Below are positions 25,988-34,146 of a DNA stretch of 64,000 nucleotides, one piece after another; within the stretch, counting starts at the first letter, position 1, and each line of letters begins with the position of its first letter. The stretch comes from Azospirillum sp. TSO22-1 (lineage in GTDB: Bacteria; Pseudomonadota; Alphaproteobacteria; Azospirillales; Azospirillaceae): the NCBI RefSeq assembly GCF_003116015.1, contig NZ_LGQZ01000030.1:1-64000 (forward strand), read 5' to 3'. The translations under genes and the position numbers were made by a program. The notes beneath the pieces were generated by a model that saw only the letters and a list, made by a program, of their open reading frames with translations, did not search any database and was not told the origin of the DNA.

Positions 25988-27537
25988 ACCGCCCCGGTCA
26001 AACTCGCGTAGTTCAGCGAGTCCGTGGTGTTGCGGTGCTTGAACACGTCGGCGGTCTGGTTGCGGTCGTGCTTCTGGTAGCCGCCGGTCTTGATCAGCGT
26101 GCTCTCGTCCAGCTCGCAGTTCAGCACCTCGTTCAGGTGGCTGAGGCCGTTCTTTACTTCGCCCTGGAACTGATCGTCCGACATGGTGGTCATGTTCATC
26201 ACCAGGTCCTGGCGCTCGGTGACGTCCGTCAGGAACTGATGCGGATCGGTGATGTGGCCGTGCTCCAGCGCGTGCTTCCACATGCCGGTGGCCGGCAGCG
26301 GCAGCAGGTAGCCGACGCTGGGGTAGACCCGCGTCTCCTCGCACATGCGGATGGTGTCGGCCAGCGTCTCCGGCGTCTCCTGTGGGTAGCCGACCACCAC
26401 GCTGGTCGAGCACACCACCCCCGCCTCGCGCAGCACGCGGACCTGCTCGCGGAAGAAGTCGGCGCGCACCCGCTTGTTCATGGCGGTGAGGATCTCGTCG
26501 TTGCCGGACTCCAGCGAGAAGCCCAGCGAGGTGCAGCCGGTGTCGGCGAACTTCTTCGCCACGCGCAGGCGGTCCTCGTACGGCACGTCGTCGCGACCCA
26601 GCAGGTCGGAGCGCACCGCTGCCGTCCAGTGGATGTCGAGGCCCGACGCCGCCAGCGCGTCGAGGAACTTCTCGGCCGGGCCGATCTTGTGGAAGGACAG
26701 CTCGTCCCAGAAGTTGATGTAGTTGGCGCCGTACTTCTTGTTCAGGTGCCGGATCTCGCCAAGGATCGAGTCCACCGACCGGTGCCGGTACGGGTCGTGC
26801 CAGAAGACGTAGTGGCAGAACGTGCACTTGAAGACGCAGCCGCGCGCCGTGTTCACCGGGAACACCACCGCCTCTTCCATCGGATAGCGCCACACCGAGG
26901 AATGCGCCGTCTCGCGCCCGCGCTCGATATAGGTCTGCACGTCGAACAGGTCCCAGTCGGGCCAGGGCAGCTCGTCCACCAGCTTGGTCGCCGGGCGACG
27001 GTCGTTCTGCACGATGCGCCCCTTCGCATCGCGGAAGACGATGCCCAGCACGCCGACGCCCTTGACGGTCGCCGGGTACGGGCCGTTGTCGTGCGGAATC
27101 TCCACCAGCGGTTCGATGGCGTGGCCGAGCGGCCTGCCGTCGCGCAGCGTCTCCAGCACCTCGACGATGGTGATGTCGGCCTCGCCCAGCACCACGATGT
27201 CAACGGGGGTGGTGTGGAACAGGATCTCCGGGATCGAGCCACCGACCGAGTTGCCGACGATGGTGACGCAGCCCGGGTTGACCCGCTTCGCCGTCTGCAC
27301 CAGCCAGCGCACCCAGCGGTAATGCGTGACGATGGAGCCCACCGCCACCACGTCGTACTTGCCCTTGGCAAGGAACGCCTCGACCTGATCGTCGGTATAG
27401 TCGGTGGCATCGACGTCCAGGATGTCGAACGCGAAGCCCGCCACCTTCGCCGCCGTGACGACGTAGCCCAGACCGACCGGCAGGTAGCGGTGCGAGGCGT
27501 TGGGACGCAGGCTGGGGTTGACGAACAGGATCTTCAT
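25984..27537 (-). CDS. B12-binding-domain radical SAM protein
   Basis: The 517-residue protein has an N-terminal B12-binding Rossmann-like domain (about 1-140, MKILFVNPSL ... VVAVGSIVTHYRW) and a radical SAM core (about 220-440) with the cluster motif Cys234-x3-Cys238-x2-Cys241 (RGCVFKCTFC). A C-terminal extension of about 80 residues follows. Such proteins use cobalamin and SAM for methylation, ring or P-methyl chemistry; the substrate is unknown. The neighbouring glycosyltransferases make a role in an unusual sugar or lipid modification possible. ATG 27537 starts the protein as in relatives (MKILFVNP). Confidence 0.92.
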   Translation of the reverse strand: MKILFVNPSLRPNASHRYLPVGLGYVVTAAKVAGFAFDILDVDATDYTDDQVEAFLAKGKYDVVAVGSIVTHYRWVRWLVQTAKRVNPGCVTIVGNSVGGSIPEILFHTTPVDIVVLGEADITIVEVLETLRDGRPLGHAIEPLVEIPHDNGPYPATVKGVGVLGIVFRDAKGRIVQNDRRPATKLVDELPWPDWDLFDVQTYIERGRETAHSSVWRYPMEEAVVFPVNTARGCVFKCTFCHYVFWHDPYRHRSVDSILGEIRHLNKKYGANYINFWDELSFHKIGPAEKFLDALAASGLDIHWTAAVRSDLLGRDDVPYEDRLRVAKKFADTGCTSLGFSLESGNDEILTAMNKRVRADFFREQVRVLREAGVVCSTSVVVGYPQETPETLADTIRMCEETRVYPSVGYLLPLPATGMWKHALEHGHITDPHQFLTDVTERQDLVMNMTTMSDDQFQGEVKNGLSHLNEVLNCELDESTLIKTGGYQKHDRNQTADVFKHRNTTDSLNYASLTGAV

Positions 27538-27596
27538 GGTGTGTCGCTCCATCGCGGCCGCTTTTGCGGCGGCGCCGGCCGGACCCGGCGCATGCT

Positions 27597-27615
27597 TTGC
27601 CAGTCAAACTGGTAA
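27597..27615. promoter_or_regulatory. Inverted repeat upstream of the radical SAM gene
   Basis: TTGCCAGT and ACTGGTAA flank CAA, an 8-bp inverted repeat with one G:T position, 60-78 bases upstream of the start at 27537. On the minus strand it overlaps a -35-like TTGACT. It could be an operator. Confidence 0.35.
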
Positions 27616-27654
27616 AGGATCTTCGTTAATGGAACGTGTATTCCGGGCGCGGCG

Positions 27655-29487
27655 CTAGGGTACTGCCGATTCATGCGCCGTCGCATATGCGCGCAGGTCG
27701 GTGGCAAGACGCGCGATGGCGCCGGTCCAGTCCAGCGGCCGATCCTGGCGGTAGAGGCGCATGGTCGGGTACCACGGGCTGTCGTCGCGCCCCAGCAGCC
27801 AGCGCCAGCAGCCGTCGAAGCGCGAGAGCACCCACACCGGCTTGGCCAGCGCCCCGGCCAGATGGATCACCGAGGTGTCGACGCCCACCACCAGGTCAAG
27901 GTTGGCGACCAGCGCCGCGGTGTCGGCGAAGTCCCCCACCCCGTCCATGAGGTCGATCACGTCGAGCCCCGCTGGCGGATCACGCAGCTGTTCGGCCGGC
28001 GCCCCCTTCTGCAGGCTGACGAAGCGCACGCCCGGGATGCCGGCCAGCGGCGCCAGCTGCGCCAGCGCCAGCGAGCGCTGGCGGTCGATGCGGTTGGCGT
28101 GCGGCACGCCCTTGCGCGCCTCGCCGGCCCACACCAGCCCGACGCGCAGCCCATCCGCCGGCAGCCGCGCCCGCCACGCCCCGGCCTCCGCGGAATCGGC
28201 GCGCAGGTAGGGCACGTCGCCGGGAATGCTGTCCAGCCGCGTCGCGAAGGCCCGCGGCAGGCCGAGCAGCGGCGCGTGCAGATCGAACTCCGGCAGGGGA
28301 TCACCCTGGGCGACCACCCGCTCGATGCCGGGCACGCCCCGCATCAGGCGCAGCAGCGGCTTCTGCACCTCCAGCAGCACGCGCCCGCCGCGCGCCGCCA
28401 CCAGGGGCCCGTAGCGGACGAAGTGCAACGTGTCGCCCATGCCCTGCTCGGCGTGCAGCAGGATGGTGCGGCCCTCCAGCGGTTCGCCGGCCCATTGGGG
28501 TTGGGTGAAGCCGCGCGGCCGGACCATGCCGGTTTGCCAGCGCGCCTCGTACGCCTCCCACCCCTCCTCGAAGCGGGCAAGCGTCAGCAGCGCCAGCGCG
28601 TGGTTGAGACGGACCAGCGGGTCCTGCGGCGCGCGCGCCACGGCGGCGGCGAACGCCTGCTCCGCCTCCTCCACGCGGCCCAGCGCCTTCAGCACGTTGC
28701 CCACATTGTTGTGCGGCGCGGCCGGCGCGGGGTCGAGCATCACCGCAGCGCGGCACACGGCCAGCGACTCCTCCGCCGGCTCGAGCGCCAGCAGCGCGCT
28801 GCCGAGCTGCACGTAGGCCTGCAGGAACCCCGGCGACAGCGCGACGGCGCGGCGGTAGGCGGCCACCGCTTCCTCCATTCGCTCCACCCCCTGCAGCGCG
28901 TCGCCCAGCGTGGCATGCGCCACCGCGCCCCCGGGCCGCAGCCGGATCGCCACGGCGCAGGCCTCCACGGCGTCGGCGTACCGTTCCAGCCGGCGGAGCG
29001 CGCTGCCCAGCCCGCCGAAGGCGTCGGCCGACGCGGGGTCGAGCCGCGCCGCGCGGGCGAAGCTCACAACAGCGTCCGCCGGCCGCCCCTGCTCCAGGAG
29101 CGCCTTGCCCAGCGCAAAGTGCGCCGCCGACGCCTCGGGGCGGAACAGCAGGGCGGCCCGGTAGGCCGCCGTCGCCTCGGCAAGCCGGCCGGACGCCGCC
29201 CGCGCGTACCCCAGCTGCTCGTACGCCACGCCCAGCGCGAAGGACGGCTCGGCGGCGGCCGGCGCCAGCCCGGCGGCGGCGCGGTAGGCCGCGACCGCCT
29301 CGTCCCAGCGGCCACAGCGCGCCAGCGTGTTGCCCAGGTTGAAGTGCGCCTCGGCGAAGGCCGGATCGGCCTCGACCGCGTCGCGGAAGGCGGTGGCGGC
29401 GTCCTCGAGCCGGCCCTGCCCATGCAGGCCGATGCCGGCGTTGTAGAGGACGGTCGCCCGCATCCGGGCCAGATCGGGCGAAGACAA
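27655..29487 (-). CDS. TPR protein fused to a GT9-like glycosyltransferase domain
   Basis: The 610-residue protein has about nine TPR units (residues 8-290) followed by a glycosyltransferase-like domain (about 320-600). That domain carries GEPLEGRTILLHAEQGMGDTLHFVRYG-type features, VGLVWAG and VGVDTSVIHLAGALAKPVWVL near the C terminus, resembling heptosyltransferase-type GT9 folds. Such TPR-GT proteins are common in flagellin- or surface-glycan loci of alphaproteobacteria. The TTG start at 29487 has GGGAGG just upstream; ATG 29463 is the alternative. It follows the next glycosyltransferase by 11 bases, in one operon. It is a paralog of 30779-32320. Confidence 0.87.
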   Translation of the reverse strand: MSSPDLARMRATVLYNAGIGLHGQGRLEDAATAFRDAVEADPAFAEAHFNLGNTLARCGRWDEAVAAYRAAAGLAPAAAEPSFALGVAYEQLGYARAASGRLAEATAAYRAALLFRPEASAAHFALGKALLEQGRPADAVVSFARAARLDPASADAFGGLGSALRRLERYADAVEACAVAIRLRPGGAVAHATLGDALQGVERMEEAVAAYRRAVALSPGFLQAYVQLGSALLALEPAEESLAVCRAAVMLDPAPAAPHNNVGNVLKALGRVEEAEQAFAAAVARAPQDPLVRLNHALALLTLARFEEGWEAYEARWQTGMVRPRGFTQPQWAGEPLEGRTILLHAEQGMGDTLHFVRYGPLVAARGGRVLLEVQKPLLRLMRGVPGIERVVAQGDPLPEFDLHAPLLGLPRAFATRLDSIPGDVPYLRADSAEAGAWRARLPADGLRVGLVWAGEARKGVPHANRIDRQRSLALAQLAPLAGIPGVRFVSLQKGAPAEQLRDPPAGLDVIDLMDGVGDFADTAALVANLDLVVGVDTSVIHLAGALAKPVWVLSRFDGCWRWLLGRDDSPWYPTMRLYRQDRPLDWTGAIARLATDLRAYATAHESAVP

Positions 29488-29498
29488 GGGGGCCTCCC

Positions 29499-30671
29499 TC
29501 AGACGGTGCAGAGGTCGACGAAGCCGGCGGCGAAGGCCGCCCAGGTGCGCTCCGCCCGCATGACGTCGAGCCCCCGCCCGGCCATGGCCTGCGCCGCCGC
29601 GCGGTCGGTGTAGAGCGTCTCCAGATGCTCGACCAGTTCCTCCACCGAGGACTCCATCCAGCCGGTGCGGGCGCCTTGCGGGTCGGGCAGCGGCGTCTGT
29701 CGGGTCAGCGGCAGCGCTGCACCGGGGCGGATCACGTCCAGGTGGCCGGTGTTGGCCGAGAGGATCGCCGGCACGCCGCAGGCCATCGCCTCCATGGCGA
29801 CGAGGTTGGTGGCGCCTTCGCAGCGGTTGGGGAACACCGCGGCGTGGCAGTCGGCCAGCACCGCCGCCACGGCGCGCCGGCCGAGGAATCCCAGGTCGAT
29901 GAAGGCGTCCGCCGGCACGCCGTTGGCCACCGCCCAGGCGTGGATGTTCAGCCGCCCGTCGGCGTCCGGCTCCGGCGCGCCCTCGATCAGCGGCGATTCG
30001 GCGATGGTGCGGGCGGAGGCGGGCCAGAGGTTGTGCCACGCGGTGACCAGCAGCGCGTCCGGGTGCCGGGCATGGAAGGCGCGGAAGGCGGCGAGCACCA
30101 CGTCCTGCGCCTTGCGGAACTCCAGTTTGCCGCCGGAGAACACCACGAAGCGGTCGCCGAAGGCGCCGGACGGCGGCAGCGGCGTCATCTCCGACGGGTC
30201 GATGCCCTGGAAGACGAGGCCGACGTCGGTCAGGCCGCGGTCCAGCAGCAGGTCGCGGTTGTAGCTGGAGTGCACGACGACCCGGTCGTAGCCGCGCGCC
30301 CGCGCCAGCGCCGCGTCGTCGAGCCGCGTGTCCTCGAAGGCGATGACGCCGACGTTGCGGCGGCCCTGGAAGGGGATCGCCGCGCCGCCGCTCTTCAGGA
30401 AGCCGTTGCCCAGCGCGTGCAGCATGTCGACATCGCCGGTGCGGATCACCTGCCCGCCGACCTGCGCGCTGATGGCGGCGAGCTGGTCGTGCTCCTGCTC
30501 CAGCGCGCGCAGGCGCAGGCGGTTCTCGGGGCGCAGCGTCTCCAGGGCCGGCTTGGCCAGCAGCAGCGGCGGCCGGCCGCGCTCCACCAGGTGCAGCGCC
30601 GTGTGCACGCCCACGAGGCCCCAGCCGTGCGCCTCGGAAAGCTGCCAAGTGAAAGCCAGTCTGTTCGCCAC
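29499..30671 (-). CDS. Family 4-type (GT-B) glycosyltransferase
   Basis: The 390-residue GT-B protein has an N-terminal acceptor domain (LAFTWQLSEAHGWGLVGVH) and a C-terminal nucleotide-sugar domain with FVVFSGGKLEFRKAQDVVLAAF and the conserved FPNRCEGATNLVAMEAMACGVPAI (EX7E-like motif) at about 285-310. It is predicted to be a retaining glycosyltransferase acting in the cytoplasm; donor and acceptor are unknown. A GTG start is used. It is the first gene of a minus-strand pair with the TPR-GT gene and is divergent from a second TPR-GT gene. Confidence 0.88.
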   Translation of the reverse strand: MANRLAFTWQLSEAHGWGLVGVHTALHLVERGRPPLLLAKPALETLRPENRLRLRALEQEHDQLAAISAQVGGQVIRTGDVDMLHALGNGFLKSGGAAIPFQGRRNVGVIAFEDTRLDDAALARARGYDRVVVHSSYNRDLLLDRGLTDVGLVFQGIDPSEMTPLPPSGAFGDRFVVFSGGKLEFRKAQDVVLAAFRAFHARHPDALLVTAWHNLWPASARTIAESPLIEGAPEPDADGRLNIHAWAVANGVPADAFIDLGFLGRRAVAAVLADCHAAVFPNRCEGATNLVAMEAMACGVPAILSANTGHLDVIRPGAALPLTRQTPLPDPQGARTGWMESSVEELVEHLETLYTDRAAAQAMAGRGLDVMRAERTWAAFAAGFVDLCTV

Positions 30672-30778
30672 TGCGCCGGATCCCCGCGTCGGGTGCGGCG
30701 TCAGTCTCGGTCAGAATTGTTAACCAACATTTACGAAAGCCTGCCTAAGGTGGCGGCACGCCACTCCGGAAATCCGCC

Positions 30779-32320
30779 ATGACCAGCGACGCCGAGGTCC
30801 TGCCCCGCCTGTCCCTCGCGGTCCGCCTGCACCAGGGCGGGCAGCTGGAGACGGCGGCCGGCCTCTACCGCATGGTGCTGGCGCTGAACCCCGCCGAGGC
30901 CGACGCGCTGCACCTCTCCGGCCTGATCGCCTACCAGGGGGGCGACGCGGCGCGCGGGGCGGCGCTGATCGGACGGGCGGTGCGGCTGCGCCGCTCGCCG
31001 GAGTTCCTGTGCAACCACGCCCTCGCACTGGAGGGGGCCGGGCGGCCGGCCGAGGCCGCGGCGGCGGCGCGTGGCGCGGCGGAACTCGCCCCCGACTTGG
31101 CCGAAGCGCACCTCAACCTCGGCAACGCGCTCAATGGGATGGAACGCTGGGCCGACGCGGCGCCGGCGCTCGGCCGCGCGGTGGCGCTGCGCCCGGCGTA
31201 CGCCAACGCGTGGTGCAGCCTCGGCTTCGCGCTGGAGACGCTGGGCGACGAGACCCAGGCGGAGGCCGCCTACCGCGCCGCCGCCGGGCTCAACCCGGCG
31301 CTCGGCGAGGCGTGGGGCAACCTCGGCCGCGTGCTCACCGCGCAGGGCCGCTGCGCCGAGGCGCTGGAGGCCTTCGCCCAGGCGGTGCGGGCGCGGCCGG
31401 ACAACCCGAAGGACCACTGGAATCTCGCGCTGGCGCTGCTGCTCAACGGCCACCTCGCCGAGGGCTTCGCCGAGTACGAGTGGCGCTGGCTGTACAAGGA
31501 CTTCCCCTCGCTGCGCCGGACCTTCGCGCCGCCGCTGTGGACCGGCGAGCCGCTGGCGGGCCGCACCATCCTGCTGCACGCCGAGCAGGGCCTGGGCGAC
31601 GCCATCCAGTTCGCCCGCTACGCGCGGGAGGTGGCACGGATGGGCGCCCGGGTGGTGCTGGAGGCGCACCCGCCGCTGCGCCGGCTGTTCGCCGGGCTGG
31701 ACGGAGCGAGCGCGCAGGCCGACCTGGGCGGGCCGCTGCCGGACTTCGATTTGCACGCCCCGCTGCTCAGCCTGCCGCGGCTGGTCGGCCGCATCGCGAC
31801 GGAGGTGCCGTATCTGGCCGCCGAGCCGGATCTGGCGGAGGCGTGGCGACACCGGCTGGGCGGCGGCGTGAAGATCGGCCTCGTCTGGGCCGGCAACCCC
31901 GGCCACGCCAACGACGCCAACCGCTCGCTGCCGCTGGCGGCGCTGGAGCCGCTTCTGCGCACGGCCGGCGTGCGCTTCTTCAGCGTGCAAAAGGAGCCGC
32001 GCCCCGGCGACCACGCGATCCTGGCCGCGCACGGCGTCACCGACCTCGGCCCCGACCTGCACGACTTCGCCGACACCGCGGCGGCGCTGGAAGCGCTGGA
32101 CCTGCTGGTCACCGTGGACACCGCGGTGGCGCACCTCGCCGGGGCGCTGGCGCGGCCGGTGTGGCTGCTGCTGCCGCTGGTCCCGGACTGGCGCTGGATG
32201 CTGGAGCGCGCCGACAGCCCGTGGTACCCGACCATGCGCCTGTTCCGCCAGGACCGCCGCGGCGACTGGCCGGGCGTGGTGGAGCGGGTCCGTGCCTCCC
32301 TTCAGGACGCCCTGTCATGA
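30779..32320 (+). CDS. TPR protein fused to a GT9-like glycosyltransferase domain
   Basis: The 513-residue protein has about six TPR units (residues 5-225) and a C-terminal GT9-like domain (235-510) with RTILLHAEQGLGDAIQFARY, KIGLVWAGNPGHANDANRS and VTVDTAVAHLAGALARPVWLL. It shares long stretches of identity with the divergent protein at 27655-29487, indicating duplication. Its stop overlaps the next gene start (ATGA), so it is translationally coupled to the oxidoreductase. It is probably part of a glycan or glycoprotein modification locus. Confidence 0.87.
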   Translation: MTSDAEVLPRLSLAVRLHQGGQLETAAGLYRMVLALNPAEADALHLSGLIAYQGGDAARGAALIGRAVRLRRSPEFLCNHALALEGAGRPAEAAAAARGAAELAPDLAEAHLNLGNALNGMERWADAAPALGRAVALRPAYANAWCSLGFALETLGDETQAEAAYRAAAGLNPALGEAWGNLGRVLTAQGRCAEALEAFAQAVRARPDNPKDHWNLALALLLNGHLAEGFAEYEWRWLYKDFPSLRRTFAPPLWTGEPLAGRTILLHAEQGLGDAIQFARYAREVARMGARVVLEAHPPLRRLFAGLDGASAQADLGGPLPDFDLHAPLLSLPRLVGRIATEVPYLAAEPDLAEAWRHRLGGGVKIGLVWAGNPGHANDANRSLPLAALEPLLRTAGVRFFSVQKEPRPGDHAILAAHGVTDLGPDLHDFADTAAALEALDLLVTVDTAVAHLAGALARPVWLLLPLVPDWRWMLERADSPWYPTMRLFRQDRRGDWPGVVERVRASLQDALS

Positions 32321-33291
32321 CCCTGCGCCTCGGCGCCATCGGCTGGCGCAACCACGCCGCCCGCATCATCGACCTCGCGGACGCCTCCGGCCTCGGCCGG
32401 GTCGAGGTGACCTATCACCCGGATTACGTCCCCGGCCGCCCCGCCGGCACCACGCGGTTCGAGGACCTGCTGGGCTGCGACGCGGTGCTGATCCTGTCAC
32501 CGAACGACACGCACGGCGGCTATCTGCGCCGGCTCGCCGGCTATGGCGGCTACGTGTTCTGCGAGAAGCCGCCGGTCACCACCCGCGCCGACTGGGAGAT
32601 GCTGCGCACCCTGGATACGGGACGCACCTATTTCGGCTTCAACCTGCGCTTCAGCCGCTGGGCCGAGCGGGCACGCGAGGCGGTGGCCGACGGCCGGCTC
32701 GGCCGCGTCCTGCACGCCGAGGTGCAGTCGACGCACGGGCTGGCCTTCAAGGACATCTTCCCCGGCTCCTGGCGCGCCGACGGGGCGCGGCACCGGCACA
32801 GCGTGCTGGAGACGGTGGCGGTGCACTTCGTCGACCTGCTGGGCCACCTGCTGGGGCCGGTGGAGCGCTGGGACTACGCGCCGTCCAACGTGGCGGGGCG
32901 CGGCACCGCGTACGACACCTGCCACCTCGCCACCCGGCACGCCGGGGGAGCCACGTCCAGCGTGCTCGCCTCCTACGCCGCGCCCTTCGCGCTGCGGCTG
33001 TCGCTGCTGGGCAGCAACGGCGTGCTGACCTGCGACCCGCAGGGCATCACGTTGCACGGCCCCCGCGACACCTTCGACCCCCACGGAAACTTCGCCGCCC
33101 CGCCCGAGCGCTTCCGCGAGGCCGCGGATTTCGGCACGGTGTTCCGCGAGTCCCTGGCGCGCTCGCTGGCCTTTTTCCTGGAGCACGCGCGCGACCGCCG
33201 GCCGCTGCCGCCGGATCTGTTCGACCTCAGCGTGCGCACGACCGGGATGGTGCTGGACGTGACGGGCGGCACCCGATCCGATGTGGTATAA
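32317..33291 (+). CDS. Gfo/Idh/MocA-family oxidoreductase
   Basis: The 324-residue protein has an N-terminal NAD(P)-binding Rossmann fold (LRLGAIGWRNHAARI, without a classical GxGxxG), the conserved VFCEKPPVTTRADW segment at about 80-93, and a C-terminal alpha/beta domain with HFVDLLGHLLGP. Enzymes of this family oxidise, reduce or epimerise sugars and nucleotide sugars. The 4-base overlap with the TPR-GT gene suggests that it makes or modifies the sugar used by that transferase (inference). Confidence 0.87.
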   Translation: MTLRLGAIGWRNHAARIIDLADASGLGRVEVTYHPDYVPGRPAGTTRFEDLLGCDAVLILSPNDTHGGYLRRLAGYGGYVFCEKPPVTTRADWEMLRTLDTGRTYFGFNLRFSRWAERAREAVADGRLGRVLHAEVQSTHGLAFKDIFPGSWRADGARHRHSVLETVAVHFVDLLGHLLGPVERWDYAPSNVAGRGTAYDTCHLATRHAGGATSSVLASYAAPFALRLSLLGSNGVLTCDPQGITLHGPRDTFDPHGNFAAPPERFREAADFGTVFRESLARSLAFFLEHARDRRPLPPDLFDLSVRTTGMVLDVTGGTRSDVV

Positions 33292-33324
33292 CGTTCGCCC
33301 TATGCCGACGAGGAGAGGAACGCC

Positions 33325-34146
33325 GTGACCGCACGCTGGATTCACTGGGCCACCGTCGCGGCCGCGGCCATCGGACTGGGCGGAGCGGCGCACGCCGCGG
33401 AGAAGGTGCGCGTCGGCGGCACCGGCATCGGGCTGGCCACCGCGCAGGCGCTCGGCGCCGCGCTGCAGAAAGCCGATCCGGGGATCTCGGTCGAGGTGGC
33501 GCGCAGCCTCGGCACACCGGCCGGGCTGCGCGCCCTGGCGCAGGGTGCCATCGAGGTCGCCGTCGCCGCCCGCTCGCTGCTGCCGGAGGAACGCGCCCAG
33601 GGCCTGCGCGAGGCGAGCTGCCTGAAGACGGCGCTGATCTTCGTCACCTCGCACCCCACGGCGACGGGAGTCGAGCGGAAGCAGCTGCCGGCGATCTACA
33701 ACGGCACCCTCGGCAACTGGCCGGACGGCGCGCCGCTGCGCCCGATCCTGCGGCTGCGCGCCGGCATGGAGATGCCGTACCTCGCCCAGGCCATCCCCGG
33801 CATGGAACGGGCGGTCGACGCGGCCTTCGCCCGGCGCGGCATACCCGTCGGGACCACCGACCAGGAGAACGTCACGCTGGCACAGGAAATCCCCGGCTCG
33901 TTCGCGGTGTCGACGCTGCTGCAGGTCCGCAGCGAGCGGCCCCAGCTGCGGGTGCTCGATCTCGACGGGGTGGCGCCGACGGCGGCGTCCGTCGCCGACA
34001 GCTCATACCCGCTACTGATGCGCGTCTGCTTCACGCTGCCGGCCGCCCCTTCGCCGGGGGCGCAGCGCTTCGTCGATTTCGTCAATTCGCAGGAAGGCCG
34101 CGCCATCCTGCACGGCTTCGAGGCGGCGCCGGACCCGGTGCCTTAA
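33325..34146 (+). CDS. PstS-like periplasmic substrate-binding protein
   Basis: The 273-residue protein has a signal peptide (about 1-24, ending GAAHAA) and a phosphate-binding-protein-like fold (PBP_like type): VRVGGTGIGLATAQALGAALQ, EVAVAARSLLPEER, and the C-terminal QRFVDFVNSQEGRAILHGFE. No transporter genes accompany it, so ligand and role are open. The GTG start at 33325 is preceded by AGGAGAGG. It may be the third gene of the TPR-GT operon (33-base gap). Its stop overlaps the convergent pentapeptide gene in a TTAA. Confidence 0.8.
   Translation: MTARWIHWATVAAAAIGLGGAAHAAEKVRVGGTGIGLATAQALGAALQKADPGISVEVARSLGTPAGLRALAQGAIEVAVAARSLLPEERAQGLREASCLKTALIFVTSHPTATGVERKQLPAIYNGTLGNWPDGAPLRPILRLRAGMEMPYLAQAIPGMERAVDAAFARRGIPVGTTDQENVTLAQEIPGSFAVSTLLQVRSERPQLRVLDLDGVAPTAASVADSSYPLLMRVCFTLPAAPSPGAQRFVDFVNSQEGRAILHGFEAAPDPVP

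Noticed and set aside
25313..27537. Nonribosomal peptide or polyketide cluster
   Set aside because: A phosphopantetheinyl transferase and a radical SAM gene are present, but no synthetase or carrier-protein gene lies in the window and the two genes are convergent.
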